Shown: positions 11,185-22,169, counted from the first letter of the stretch. The stretch: 64,000 bases of DNA from Salvator merianae (GCA_003586115.2 QVOM02000126.1:11613043-11677042); one strand, 5' to 3'. Notes: generated from the letters alone by a model not told the origin. Numbers and translations are program-made.

Positions 11185-11915
11185 CATAAGTTTTAATCCA
11201 CATCCAATCCATCTTCAGAGCAACCGAATTCATCACCAAAGTGACGCGACATTTTCCTTCTGTGTTATTTAGCCTACAGGTGGATTTTCTGGGGTAGATA
11301 ATGGGCCAGTTCGCACTTTCCACGCTAGAATGGGCTAATTAGCCCATTCTAGCATGAAACAGACCCTACCATGTAGACACTGTCTGCACAATGGGGCCTG
11401 AAAACAGACCCAAAGCTGGATAATGGCATTCGCCAGTGCGAACGCCATTATCCATCCCTGATGCTCGCCATGACAGCGTCCGGCCACTGCCATGGCGACT
11501 GCAGCAGCTCCGCGAGAGGCGCGCGAAGGGGTAGGCCCCGTTGCTCATCATGCATTGCGTGATCACATGATTACGCATGCATGATGGGCGGGCTGATCGC
11601 CCAGAAGATGGCTGCCGCCGTGGACAAGGAGGTAAGTGTGAACAAATCCTCACCTGAAGCTCACTTTGAGCTTCAGGTGAGGATTCGGACACCTTTTTTC
11701 TTGTCCGGGCGCTAGTAACGATCAGCAGTGGATGAGGTCCGCTGCCGGTTCGTTACGGCCATCCTGTGGTGCGAACGGACTTGTCTAGCAAGCATCCTTG
11801 ATGCTTGCTAGTTACAAGTGCAAACAGGCCCAATGTGGAAGGAACAGTGCTTGTCACTTTGCTGATGAGTTTTCTCATTCTGGGAAGTGGATTGAATGTG
11901 GATTAAAAGTTAAGT
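11185..11915. mobile_element. Family D palindromic element, interrupted by a type-B element
   Basis: The left half (11185-11302) has AAGTTTTAATCCACATCC, CACCAAAGTGACG and TGGATTTTCTGGGG landmarks. The right half (11832-11915) has CACTTTGCTGATG, TCTCATTCTGGGAAGTGG and GTGGATTAAAAGTTAAG, which are inverted versions of the left half. Together they match the intact copy at 63531-63751. The type-B element at 11303-11831 separates the halves. Confidence 0.7.
11303..11831 (+). mobile_element. Type-B GGGCC-ended element built of hairpins, with AAT target duplication
   Basis: Starts GGGCCAGTTCGCACTTTCCA and ends TTACAAGTGCAAACAGGCCC. AAT flanks both ends (11300-11302, 11832-11834). Four hairpins are visible: a perfect 30-bp palindrome at 11324-11353; 16-bp arms 11418-11433 and 11438-11453 with one mismatch; perfect 19-bp arms 11645-11663 and 11667-11685; perfect 12-bp arms 11785-11796 and 11800-11811. 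It has no coding capacity and depends on an outside transposase. It is a reference copy for the family. Confidence 0.85.
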
Positions 11916-12954
11916 ATAGCAGGTTTCTGAGTCAAGACAGGTTTATCTCACAAAGAATTGGAACCTAATGGAAAGATCCAAAAGGGATAAAGAGAAAGGA
12001 CTTTTTAATGCTGCAGCTCCGCTCCCACAGACCTGTTTTGGGAATGCTTTAATGTTCTAAAACATGTTCAGTATGGAGCAGAGACGGAATGAACCATCCT
12101 TAGCAGAGGGTGGTCGGAAACAGGCTGATGACTTATCCAGGATATTTTTATTTGGACTTCACTAGTTTAACACATAGGAGTCTCAAATTATTTAATAGCT
12201 GTGTTTCTCTTGCCACAGGTGCTTCTCCTTTAGTGTGTTCCTTCTTCCCAAGAACTTGAGATGCAGTTTTGTAGCAGTTCTGTCTTCTCAACAACTGCCT
12301 TGTGAAATTGGGTAGGCTTCAAGGCAGAAACTCTGGTCGCATCCACAGGGGGCCAGATGTGCCCGTTGGGGAGCACTGAGTATGGTTCCAAGGCACAGGC
12401 TGGCTACGTGCCCCAGGAGTTACCTTTCCTGTAAGGCGAGAAAAATCATTCTGGGGGTGGATGGGGCAGGTAAATTCACCTTTCCCCTATGTGGAAACAC
12501 GGAGTGCGGAGGTGCAACTTATCCGCCTCCAGTTTCCTTGTTGGTCAGTCTTCCACTGGACTGGAAACTTTGCCAGAGGTTGGCAGTGTTTGGTCTGTTG
12601 GAGGACTGACTGGCAGGGAAACAACAGCTGCAAGGAAAATTCCTCTGTGCAGCTGTGTTGCCCCTCAGAGGACAGCCATGGTGAGGTGACTGCTGGGTGT
12701 CTGCTGTGGTGCACCTTCTGTGGTGGCTCGGGGGACGCTTACTATGGAGGATGCCTCGAAGGGCTGCAATGGGGATACAGCCAGGGACTGCATCTACACA
12801 GGGAGAAAAGAGGTGGCACTGGAGCAAGCAAAGAGCGTTCCACCATATGCAGATGCTCGCACTTGGCTCTCAATCCATCCCTCAGATCCAGAGAAAGGGC
12901 ACTCCAGAAAGAGTGCGACGAAGAACGTCTGGAGTGTATTTATGTCATAGGTCT
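11916..12954. other. No gene seen; possible uncharacterised repeat
   Basis: Several overlapping frames occur at 12380-12990 on both strands, but none resembles a known protein and codon patterns give no support. The stretch begins near GGTCGCATCCACAGGGGGCC (12336-12355) and may be a DNA element whose partner copy is not in this window. Confidence 0.35.
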
Positions 12955-13150
12955 CCATGGGGACTGTGGCTGTGATCAGACATAACAAATGGGGCGCCTC
13001 AGAGGCGCCTCATAGAGACAGTGTGTGGCCCTTGTGTTCCCAGGACTTCTCTAGTCCACCTTTTCTAGCATAGAATGTTCATGAGAGGGGGGAGGGGCAG
13101 GCTGGTGTGTGAACAATCCCACCTTGAAGCCATCTTTGAGCTGCCTCAGA
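12955..13150 (+). repeat. Single unit of the family F repeat
   Basis: Matches one unit of the ~174-bp array at 47190-48000: GACTGTGGCTGTGATCAGACATAAC, then CAGAGGCGCCTC, a GTGTGTGGCCC segment, TCTAGCATAGAATGTTCATGAGAGG and GTGTGTGAACAATCCCACC. A GC-rich palindrome (GGCGCCTCAGAGGCGCC) lies at about 12992-13008. Confidence 0.6.
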
Positions 13151-14055
13151 GATGCTTTTATTTTTGCTATGTCTCATCACAGCCTAGGTCTACAGTGTAT
13201 CACCAAGCGCCTCTTTCTGATGGTGGATTTGTCTGTCTCAGGAACATGAGGTATTTGTCTGCTTCAGGAACATGGATATTTCAATAAAAATTGAAAAAGA
13301 ATGCAAATTTTCAACATGTGACTTCTTTAGAAAAAAAACTGGAGGGAATGCAGATATTTCAATGACTGCCTGCGGGGTATGGTGACCACACCCATCAGCC
13401 TGCAGCCTGAGGGTCATGGTGACCACACCCTTCAGGACACACCAGCAAGGGGCGTGGCTGCATAAATCTAAATTAATATGCAGATCCATGCAGCCTAGAA
13501 TCTTACTATGCAGGCCCTTAATCTGAATTAAGGGTCCATGCGGAAAATGCCTAACTTGGTGTCCTGGTGTGTTGTTGAGATATTGCTTTGAGAAAACTTA
13601 ATAAAATTGTAACTGGGATGGAGAGAAGATTTATTCAAGACATCTCCCCCCCACCCCCATGCCAGTTAACAGGAAACTCAGAAGGTCTGGACTAAGAAAG
13701 TAAAGCTGCCCAAAATGGTGACTCTCAGTTGTCAGGCTGACTGTGGGATGGAGATTAGCATTGCTTCTGATTTACCACTGCGGGCTTCCGCTTAAAACAG
13801 CTGCTGAGTTTAAATGCTTTCTTTCTTTCTTTCTTTTCTTTCCCCCCACCAGAACAAATATCTTGCTTTTCACCCTGTGTTTTCTTCTGCAGCACTTGGT
13901 TAACTTCTAAATGAGCTGCTCATAAGCCAAACAGTAAAATATATTTGAATATATTAGAAAGATGGCTGGGAAAGCGCTTGGGAGTGTGTTTAGTGGGTTG
14001 GGCTGCATCTCCACACGGCTTGCAAACTGGCTTGGAGGTGCACTGAAGTCACAGT
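13151..14055. other. No gene seen
   Basis: Non-coding. A CTTT-rich tract lies near 13818-13842. GGTGACCACACCC occurs twice near 13380-13432, a short local duplication. Confidence 0.4.
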
Positions 14056-14789
14056 GGGCCTGTTTGCACTTAGCGAGTTGTATGTTCCAGGACGCATGCT
14101 AGAACACAGGATCCGCACTTGTGAACAGCCCCAGCTGACCCGAAATCTACCGAAGCCCACCTGATGCTTACCTGAATCCAACCAGCTGTGGTCAACTAAA
14201 TTGTAGTCTCCAACCTGACCTGCACGATCAGATGAGGATCAGGGAAGGTGTGTTTGCACCATTTCCGGGTTCAAAATGGTGGCAGGGTGGGGCCAGCAGG
14301 GCAGCGCAGGCGCAGTCTGATAGTTTGCATCCTGGTTCGGACCTTGGGTACGGACCATGGTGGCATTTTTGGACACAAATTCAAACACAGCTCCTCTGGG
14401 TTCGAACACAGCTAGCGAACTAGTCAGTGGCGTAGCTAGCAGTTTTGCCGCCCGAGGCGAAGTGGCGGTGGGCGGGGCAAGTCAGCGCGCCGGCGTGCGT
14501 GCGGGCAGGGCCAGCGAGTGTGCTGGCGGGCGGGGTGACGAGCGAGCACACCGGCAGGAGGGGACCTGGCTCCATGGGCCGCCTGGGACAACGCACCGCC
14601 CGGGGCGGACTGCCCCCCCTTGCTACGCCTGTGGAACTAGTGTGCTCCCACTCGCACTGCGTCTAGCACTGGTCGGCTTGTGGAGTGTTCCAGCGCTGAC
14701 AGGTGTGAAGACCCCTCTCTGTACCCAAATCCGACCGGCCCAAACTGTGCTAGTTAGAATATTCTACTGTGGTAAGTGCGAACAGGCCC
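14056..14789 (+). mobile_element. Type-A GGGCC-ended element carrying a nested hAT MITE
   Basis: Starts GGGCCTGTTTGCACTTAGCG and ends TAAGTGCGAACAGGCCC. Its interior matches the copies at 10559 and, inverted, 49569. Subtracting the nested hAT MITE at 14425-14633 and one copy of its 8-bp duplication leaves about 517 bp. Flanks AGT and CTT do not form a clear target duplication. Confidence 0.75.
14425..14633 (+). mobile_element. hAT-type MITE with exact 8-bp target duplication
   Basis: Begins CAGTGGCGTAGCTAGC and ends TTGCTACGCCTGTG. The 8-bp GAACTAGT occurs immediately on both sides (14417-14424, 14634-14641), which is diagnostic of hAT transposition. The interior is GC-rich and begins with a TTTTGCCGCCC segment and ends with a CGCCCGGGGCGGAC segment, shared with three other copies in the window. 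It is inserted inside the type-A element. Confidence 0.9.
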
Positions 14790-15249
14790 CTTGTCGCCAC
14801 GGCATCCCATACTGAAGGAGTGTGAGGGTGTGTGGGGGCACTTCAGTCCCTCTCCATATCATGAAAACTTCAGTGCATGAAAAAACAGCCTTCAAGCTGT
14901 TTCTTGTGGACTGAGATAGGTCTTGTTGCGAACAAATGGGGCACAATTCTGTGCTGGTCTCCTCAGCGCAGGCATGAAGACTTCAGTACAACAGCTTCAG
15001 AGGTGGCAGTAGAACTGCCAAACCCCTTCCCAAGACTGCCTGAAAACAGGTGAAGCAGGCAGGGAAGGCTGATCTGGCACTGAGGCCGGTGCAGCGTAGA
15101 TGCAACCAGGGATCCCTCTTGCCAGAGGCTGCCAGGCTTATCTGTAACCATACAGATGGAAAGGTGTCCTGGGCCAGACGGTCTACTGCTGGTAGCCCCA
15201 GGTCAACTGCTATTATCTCTAGTGCCCAACCCAGGAATAGAACTCTTAG
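14790..15249. other. No gene seen
   Basis: Non-coding DNA between the type-A element and the CR1-tail array. No feature could be supported. Confidence 0.4.
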
Positions 15250-15855
15250 GAGAATGTAAGAACATAAGAAATGTTCCACTGGATCAGACCCATGGTTCAT
15301 TCAATCAACAGTCTGTTCTTGCAGAGGTCAACCAGATGTATAAGGAAGTCCACCAGCAGGACACAAGCACACAGCTTGCTCTGCTCACAGTCTCCCTGCT
15401 GCTGGCCTTCACTGGCATAAGTTCATAAGAAGTGCCCCACTGGACCAGACCCATGGTCCATCTAATCCAACAATCTCCTCTCTCAGTGACCAACCAGCTG
15501 CTCACAGAGAAGCCCACAGCAGGACATGAACACACACCTTGCTCTGCTCATAGTCTTCCAGCTGCTGGTCTTCAGAGGCACAAGATCACAAGTGCTCCAC
15601 TGGACCAGACCCATGGCCGAATTAGTCCAGCAGCGTGATCTCACAGCAGGACATGAGCACACAGCTTGCTCTGTATTCAGTCCCCTATGAGCTGACCTTC
15701 AGAGGCATAAGGACATAAAAAGTGCCACACTGGATCTCACCCATGGTGCATCTAGTCCAGCAGCCTATTCTCCAACTGCACAAGGAAGCCCATGAGCAAG
15801 AAACGGGTACATAGTTTGCTCTGCTTACAGTCTCCCAACAGATAACCTTTGGTTT
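15250..15855 (-). repeat. Tandem array of about four CR1 3' ends
   Basis: Four successive blocks start with CATAAGA-like text followed by GT(G/T)CC(A/C)CACTGGA(C/T)CAGACCCATGG (starts near 15254, 15418, 15583 and 15703). Each continues through a TCTAGTCCA-type segment, CAGCAGGACA(T/C)(A/G)AGCACAC, and GCTTGCTCTG. On the minus strand each block reads as a CR1 3' untranslated end finishing in a TTCTTATG-like tail. Units are about 120-165 bp and clearly diverged from each other. Confidence 0.75.
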
Positions 15856-15856
15856 T

Positions 15857-15990
15857 GGGCCAGGCAGTGTGGACAGTGTCCACACTGCTTGGTCAATTCC
15901 AGTTAGAACAGGATAAATATGGGTGTTCTCACACTTTACACTTTAGAACAGGATACTTATCCTGTTCTAATCTGTAAAGTGTGGAAACAT
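15857..15990. repeat. Paired hairpins, probably a degenerate GGGCC-type element
   Basis: Begins GGGCCAGGCAGTGTGG. A perfect 11-bp hairpin pairs 15864-15874 with 15878-15888. A second pairs 15930-15953 with 15960-15983 (24 bp, two mismatches). The AGAACAGGATA motif also occurs just before the second hairpin, at 15905-15914. No coding content. Confidence 0.5.
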
Positions 15991-16625
15991 CCATTTTCTC
16001 AAACAACTTGGCCACTTATGTTAGCCATGTCTGATGGTCCTTCAGATACTGAGAATACACCAACTGTTTGTCAAAATGTATAAATGTGAGTTTCACCCCG
16101 GGTTCTTTGGTCTTCCTAGGTTTTACATTACCTCTAATGAACCTGAAATGGATCCTGTGGAAGTGGTCACTGTCTGGAGAGGAAGACATCTTGAAATCAC
16201 TGACAGGTGCAAACCTTCCTTAATTTTGCAAACATTTGTCAGATGTTTATCCCTAATTACTCTGAACTTGATTTTGCTAATGCTTTTATATAAATTGCCA
16301 ATTTTGGCTGTTTTAAATGATGTTTTGTGAACCGCTTTGAGATTATATTTTTAATGGAACGCACTATAGAAAGAATTGAAACAAATGAAATACACAAACT
16401 GAAGGTCCTTTTCATAGTTCTCCTACCCAGGCCATGGAAGAAGAAAAAAAAAAAGAAACAGCAGCAGCAAACTCTACCATGATGGATGTGACAGATGAAT
16501 TGAAAACCAGGAAGACTTCCAATAGCTAATGAACTTTCTATAAGTCAGCCAATTCTGAAACACCCTCATCACAAATGGAGGCATTCAATGTGGCAGCTGT
16601 GGCAGGAATATTATTAAGAGTTCTT
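15991..16625. other. No gene seen; possible LINE tail
   Basis: A plus-strand frame at 16034-16330 has no recognisable domain. 16320-16390 has a 'GAACCGCTTTGAGATTATATTTT...GCACTATAGAAAG' character typical of LINE/SINE tails. A short A-rich run lies at 16443-16460. Confidence 0.35.
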
Positions 16626-16973
16626 GGCCCTTTCTGCACTGGCCCTTATTCTGGAATATTCCACCCAGGACCCACCGTAGTCTGCATCAGCATGTGCACT
16701 GCAGGTCCCTATTCCAGGATCAGCAGCGGCCGCTGGTTTTAAGAGAGGTTGTTTGCACCCCGTGCAAAGTGCGCCATGGCGGTTTGCGGGGCCTCCGGGC
16801 TTCCGTACTGTTGCAGCAGGTTGGCCAGCAACCTGCTGCGACAGTATGGAGGCCTGGAGGCCCCGCGAACAGCCATGGTGCACTTTGTGTGGGGCATGAA
16901 CATGCACCCTTAAAGCTGGTAGCCGCCGTTGTCCAGGATATAATCTGGAATAAGGCCCAGTGCAGAAAGGGCC
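16626..16973. mobile_element. Type-C foldback element with long internal palindrome
   Basis: Ends are GGCCCTTTCTGCACTGG and CCAGTGCAGAAAGGGCC, continuing inward as inverted repeats to about 35 bp. Inside, a 63-nt arm (16760-16822) pairs with 16830-16892 across a 7-nt loop, with about ten mismatches, almost all transitions. The GGGGCCTCC...CAGCAGGTT arm sequence recurs at 24653, 33345, 54870 and 58590. No coding content. Confidence 0.75.
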
Positions 16974-17039
16974 CTCGACTCTGACTAGCTAAACCCCTGT
17001 GCCTGTTATTCACACTAACATAAGCTTCCAGAGACTAAG

Positions 17040-17176
17040 GGAGTGTTTGCATTGGCCTGCCAGTGAGCTCCCAGACACTCACCGGACAGGCCTGTCTGCA
17101 TGCCCCCACTGCCGCAGTGTCTGGGAGCGTCTACAGCCACTCTTGGACACTACTAGCTGTGGACAATGAAAACATT
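17040..17176. repeat. Flank of a probable outer element into which type-B 17177 inserted
   Basis: GGGAGTGTTTGCATTGGCCTG at 17040 looks like a transposon end, and sequence resumes after 17430 with GTCTACATCTTGACCGG. A possible outer right end is TAGAATAGGCCC near 17701-17712. Tentative. Confidence 0.35.
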
Positions 17177-17427
17177 GGGCCTGTTTGCACTTTCCATCTT
17201 AGAATGGGCTAACCCACAAGATGGCCGCTGCTGTGGTAAAGGTAAGTGTGAATGGATCCTTGCTTTGAGCTTCAGGTAAGGATCCGGACTGCTACTTCCT
17301 TCACCAGCAATGGTAGCAGTCGGGAGCAGATGAAGTCTGCTCCTGGCTGTTGAGTTTCCGTCAAGTGTGGATGCACTTACCTAGCAAGCATTCTCAGTGC
17401 TTGCTAGGTCAAAGTGCGAATAGGCCC
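17177..17427 (+). mobile_element. Short type-B GGGCC element with ATT target duplication
   Basis: Begins GGGCCTGTTTGCACTTTCCA and ends AAAGTGCGAATAGGCCC. ATT flanks both ends (17174-17176, 17428-17430). It is an internally deleted relative of 11303-11831, with the central hairpins lost. The last hairpin is kept as perfect 11-bp arms (17380-17390, 17398-17408). The third hairpin survives only as an 8-bp stem around 17256-17284. Confidence 0.85.
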
Positions 17428-17854
17428 ATTGTCTACATCTTGACCGGAAGCAGCTGGGTGGCCCCCGGTCAGCAACATTCACACCCTCTTTTGTGTGCAA
17501 ACACTGTGAGTTCGTGGGGGGGGGGCATGACTGTGGCTGCACAGGCAAGCGTTGAGTCCCGATCACCATGGCAACGGCCAGACATTGCCGCGGCCGCAGT
17601 CATGGCAGTCAGGCCGGCAATTCACATTTTGAGGGTTGGTGGCCCAGTACGGGTCTGTTCTAGCCCTCAAAGTGTGGATGGCCACTGCACTGCTGGGTCT
17701 ATTCCAGCCTAGAATAGGCCCTTATATTTCCTCATGGGGGAACATGTATCCTCAAGTTGAACAAACTTTCTCAGGAAGTGAGAACAGAGGTATCCTTATT
17801 GACAAATTACATATAGTGCTGTGTGAATGCCTTGGGTCCTGAGTATCTGAAAGG

Positions 17855-18235
17855 GTGCCTTCTCCCTGGGTATTAATATCCTGGTATTAATATTCTTGTA
17901 GTCCCATCTCTTTCAGATATTCAAGAGACAACATGCAAGAGGGCCTTTTCTGTGTTGGCTCCCAGGCTTTGGAACAGCCTCCTACTGGAGGTATATCAGA
18001 TGCCAATTCTGAATGTCTTTTGAGGACTGGCTACAGCATACTTCTTCATTGAGTCCTTTGATGGTTAGCTTCATCTAAGTGTTGTCCTGCTGGGGAGGGA
18101 TAGTTATATTTTAATGTACGTTTTATGTACTGTTTTATGTTTTTTATGTTTTTATTGTTGTTACCCTTCCTGGGACCTTTGAGTAAAAGGGAGGATACAA
18201 ATACTCAAGTAAATAAATAAATAAATAAATAAATC
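17855..18235 (+). mobile_element. L2 LINE 3' end
   Basis: Plus-strand order is TTTTCTGTGTTGGCTCCCAGGCTTTGGAACAGCCTCC (ORF end region), the TTGAGGACTGGCTA segment, TGTTGTTACCCTTCCTGGGACC, and a GGATACAAATA...(AAAT)n tail at 18204-18234. This is the usual L2 3' architecture. Frames are broken. Confidence 0.75.
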
Positions 18236-18631
18236 CTTGTATTTAGCAAAATCAGAAGGGGACCCAGGAGTTATGGAATGCTATCATCCCTAACCTCCAT
18301 GATTAGGAAGTCAATAAAAATAATTTTACTACCCGTACAAGTACCACTGGTCTGTCCAGGGGGTGGGAGAGAAGGTAGAAGCAATTAAGTCAATGTTTAC
18401 AAGGTACCTGGAAGGTGTGATCATACTTTATATTGTGCAATAATAAAATCCTGCACTTTTTTCTTTTTCGTTGGTAAATTATACTTTGTGTGAAATTAAT
18501 AAAACATTATTATACAAACAAATAAATAAATAAATCCTTGGGCCTATTGACAACCGTTTGGATTGCTATGGAAGAACTCAAATATGAAAGCTGTGGCCAA
18601 GAAGATCAGCTTTTGCCCATGAGCCCTGGAA
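18236..18631. other. No gene seen
   Basis: AT-rich DNA with a second AAAT-type tract near 18518-18535. No coding content. Confidence 0.4.
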
Positions 18632-19025
18632 AGAGGAGGAGAAGAAGAAGAAGAAGAAGAAGAAGAAGAAGAAGAAGAAGAAGAAGAAGAAGAAGAAGAA
18701 GAAGAAGAAGAAGAAGAAGAAGAAGAAGAAGAAGAAGAAGAAGAACTTGGTTTTTATACCCCGCTTTTCTCGGCCGAAGCTGACTCAAAGCGGCTTACAT
18801 GGTTATTTTTCACCTGAAGGCTTACATCTATCTATCTTCCGCATCACACAATGTGATGCTCCCTATTTATCTACTTGCAATTCCTTGCTTTTGAACAGCT
18901 AGGTTGGCTGGAGCTAGAGGCCAGTAGAAGGCGCTTATCCCCTCTACACGGCAGACAGGGGCCTTGAACTCCGATCCTCCTATTGAAAGATCAGTGCCTT
19001 ACCACTGCACCACCGTGGTTCCTGT
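18632..19025 (-). mobile_element. tRNA-derived SINE (minus strand) with a long (GAA)n tail
   Basis: 18632-18746 is an almost uninterrupted GAA tract of roughly 37 units, which on the minus strand is the (TTC)n tail of the SINE. Next, 18750-18800 is the conserved SINE 3' body (TACCCCGCTTTTCTC, CAAAGCGGCTTACA). At 18955-19020 the tRNA-like head appears in reverse, with a B-box-like TTGAACTCC and CTGCACCACCGTGG. The repeat explains the poly-Arg and poly-Leu frames, which are not genes. Confidence 0.75.
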
Positions 19026-19194
19026 TTTATAAAAGAGATGTGGGCAAGTCCTGAGAATTATGGGCCCGTTAATTTAACAGCAGTTCTACGAAACTGGTGA
19101 AAAGCATGATTCAAGATAAAATGACTAAACACTGAGAAGAACAGGTCCTGCTGACGAACAGCCAGCATGGCCTCTGGAAAGGTGAATATGAAGA

Positions 19195-19390
19195 TCAGAA
19201 GTGGCCTCCTGGATTGGCCCAACAGCTTCTCTAATCTAGCTGTCTGTTCTCACAGGGTCCAGCCAGATCCTGCCTGAGAAGCCCACAAGCAGGGCTTACC
19301 TATGGTAGCATGTTTTTTACTCCCAGTCTCTAGCAGCTGGCGTTCAGGGGCTGGCCACCTCCGGCAGCGGAGAATGTACACAGCTATCAT
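19195..19390 (-). mobile_element. CR1 3' end fragment
   Basis: Landmarks in reverse orientation: GGATTGGCCCAACAG, TCTAGCTGTCTGTTCTCACAG, 'CCTGAGAAGCCCACAAGCAGG', and TAGCAGCTGGCGTTCAG. This matches the unit type in the 15250-15855 array. Confidence 0.6.
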
Positions 19391-20180
19391 GACAAATAGC
19401 CGTCGTTTGCCCTGTCCTCCAGTCATTCCTGCTCCAGCTCTGGTGTAGAGCCAAGCCCCTTTCTGTTTTTCTCAATGGGGAAGCCAGGGACGAGAGCCAA
19501 AATGCCTGACCACTTCTAAGCTCTCACTGGAATTAAAGATCTGTGTCGTTTACTTCCAAGGCAGTCTTTAAGAGCAGCAAAGGCCTAAACAAGAGGGGTA
19601 AGTTAAACAAAGGAAATGTACTTTCTGCATGTCCTCGTTTCAAGTTTACGCAAACTGTCCATTTCCAAAGCTGCCTCTCGCGCTCCTGGCAACGTCTCCT
19701 TCCAGGCAACTCGAAGCAACATCATGGACATTTCTTAGATGCTTTGCCTGGGCCAAGTTCCTCCTCCCATCTCGAGGCCATGCAGAACGGCGAGCAGAGA
19801 GAGCCCAAGCTGTTGGCTCAGAGAGGACGGGCCCTGATGTGAGACTTGTGGCATGCGAAAGTGGATCTGAAGTGCTCTTTAATTTGGTGCACGGTGGGCA
19901 AAGTCCAGCTGGAGTCACTGCTGTGCCACAGGGACTCATAATGAATAGGGAGAAGAAGCAACGTAGCTGCCCTTGGCTTTCCATGGCAGAGGTTCACGAT
20001 GGGCTGAACCCTGTCGAGTTATAATGGCTTCACAGCACCGATTGTGCTACCTGGATAATCTCAAACCAGAGGACCTACCCCATAAGGGTGGGGGGAAGGC
20101 AGGGTGGCAAAATAGGGCAAAGATTTGTATCAGATCTGTATATGCTGCTTTGTAATGTGTGGGTGTTAATTTAGAATTAA
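19391..20180. other. No gene seen
   Basis: Frames at 19543-20024 show no recognisable domain and overlap frames on the other strand. No repeat family could be named. Confidence 0.35.
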
Positions 20181-20510
20181 TTTGTTGCAGTTGGGCACCA
20201 CTGGCCAACTCCTGGTTGACTGCATGGGGCACCTCTATGCAGTTTTCTTAGCACAGATCCACAAGCAGTTTGGATTTGCCTACTTCTGGGGAGAGGTTGA
20301 GGACTGAACCGGTGGCCTTCTGCTTTCCAGGTTGTTTGCTCTACCCCTGAGTTACGACCACTCTGTGGGCCCCACTGTGCAGGTTTCTTGGCAGAGATGC
20401 AGAAGTGGTTTGCCATTGCCTGCATCTGGGGAGAGACTGAGGACTGAACCGGTGACCTTCTGCTTTCCAGGTCATTTGCTCTACCACAGAGCTAGAACCG
20501 CTTCCATTAG
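20181..20510 (-). mobile_element. Two adjacent copies of a tRNA-derived SINE
   Basis: The block GGGGAGAG(G/A)(T/C)TGAGGACTGAACCGGTG(G/A)CCTTCTGCTTTCCAGGT occurs at 20288-20330 and 20428-20471. Each is followed by TTTGCTCTACC(C/A)C, a reversed tRNA-like A box. Reversed, GGTTCAGTCCTC is a B-box-like segment. The two copies are about 140 bp apart. A related piece is at 61405-61615. Confidence 0.65.
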
Positions 20511-20727
20511 GAATAATTACAAGGATTTAAACAGAAATTCAATATGCAGAGGGAAGACTATGATGATATGATTTCTTGGCTTGCTAAGTCTTTCCTCCAG
20601 GTGTGAACTGTGGGTGTGCAATTTTTATTCTTCCTACAGGTTCTTGGCATATGAATCAGATATGGACTCAGGAGTCTTTGGTGAATTTTGCATGAACACC
20701 ATAAGCAAGTACTGCAGAGAGTGGTCA

Positions 20728-20914
20728 TAAGAACATAAGAGGAGCCCTGCTGGATCAGGCCACAGCCCATCTATTCCAGCATCCTGTCTCACACAGTGGC
20801 CCACCAGTTGCTTCTGCGCATCTCAAGCAGAATAAAAAGACAACACCTGCTCTCCATTCCCTGCAAATGGCGTTTAGCGGCCTCCTGCCTGTCTCTGCAA
20901 CTTAGAGGCAGTAC
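20728..20914 (-). mobile_element. CR1 3' end (squamate-type tail)
   Basis: Starts AAGAACATAAGAGGAGCCCTGCTGGATCAGGCCACAGCCC and continues through CACACAGTGGCCCACCAG and CTCCCTGC-type text. It is the exact reverse of the 3' end of the CR1 at 43200-44564, with 5' truncation at about 20914. Confidence 0.85.
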
Positions 20915-21300
20915 TGGAGCATCCATTCTGATAGTGGGTCAGGAAAAGCATCCCAGGCCCAAGGCTGGCCTAGCTGCAAAGGCAGGGAACAAAAGTTCCC
21001 TGGCCTTGAAGCTGCAGACCAGGCATGTTTTGCAGCACCTCCAGAAAAGGTCCCAGAAGTGAGTCATTTGCTGGAGCCCGCTGGCATTTTGCTGGGTACT
21101 AAAAGGAACTTGGGCTGCTCCTGCTGCTACCATCTGCCTGCATGATGGCGGCATAAATGGGTACTCGGCCTGGTCCATGCGGGAGACCACTTTAAAGGTC
21201 ACTTCTGAACACTGTGGCCATGAAGACACCATGTTTGATGCTGACTCGTGCTCCATGACGTGCATTGGTAGGTGAGGCCCAGCTATCCAGACACGTTATC
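20915..21300. repeat. Family H dispersed repeat, second copy
   Basis: Matches 9990-10557 in order and orientation (GGAAAAGCATCC, GGCTGGCCTAGCT, AAAAGTTCC, TTTGCTGGGTACT, GTGCATTGGTAGG). It abuts the CR1 tail. Confidence 0.5.
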
Positions 21301-22169
21301 TGGCACTGTCCCAAGGGAATATCTGAAAAATTGAGATGGAATTATCCTTAGAGACCCGTGGTTTTTTATGGATCTTAACTTGTTTTTGTAGATTTCGCTT
21401 TATTACCCAACTAGGGACTTTGGGGTGGTTTGTAAACTGAAATGATGCATGATTAGTACTGCTCTGTTGTGTGGCAGCCTTTCAAATGGTCTTTAGTAGA
21501 ATGGAATGCATGGGGAACCAATCCAACTCTGAAACCTCCTCAAGAGGTTGTGTGGGTTCCAAATTTGCGCGTGGGTCACCGTTACCACTTCTGACTTGCA
21601 GACTCCCTAGAGTTTGTTTAAGGATCGTAAGAACTACAGTCCAAAAAAGGAGTTTCACAAACTCTGGTCTCCACCAGCTGCTGCTGTTGCAGTAGCAATA
21701 GAAGAATCTTGTACCATCTTAATTATTGTCAACACTTGAGAGAGAAAATACAAAGTCATTTCACCCACGGAATTCCATATTATTCTTTTACGGATTATAA
21801 AGGCCAATGCAGTGAAGCAGGTGTTTGAAAGAGAAGAATCGTCTTCATGGTGGAACCAAGCCTGTAGAAGACTACCAGGAGAAGATCGGCCATTTCCACG
21901 TTTGTGGTGTTAAAGAAAATCAGGCTTCAGATAAAAAAGAGATGTGTTTCAGTCAAAGTATATTTGGATCAAAATACACATGCATGTGGAACACTCCATC
22001 TGAAGCCGCTCCAAATGGAACAGGTTCTGTGCTAGAGTGGTCCAGCTGCCCCGGAACAAAGCTAGCTGCATGTGAACATCCTGTTCCAGGACAGGCTTTG
22101 TGTTGCTCAGAAGCTAACAAGAACTTTGGAGCTTGCTGTGAAAACTCTGACGGCCAGGAACAAAAGTTC
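21301..22169. other. No gene seen
   Basis: Frames such as 21825-22187 have no recognised domain. The right end shares 'GGAACAAAAGTTCCTGGCCTT' text with family H at about 20987-21006, so part is repeat-derived. Confidence 0.35.

Noticed and set aside
12382..12988. Cluster of six overlapping frames
   Set aside because: No recognisable domain, opposite-strand overlaps, and no splice or promoter context.
14445..14666. Ala/Gly-rich frame
   Set aside because: It is inside the hAT MITE with GAACTAGT duplications.
18538..18788. Poly-arginine (plus) and poly-leucine (minus) frames
   Set aside because: Both are translations of the GAA microsatellite on a SINE tail.
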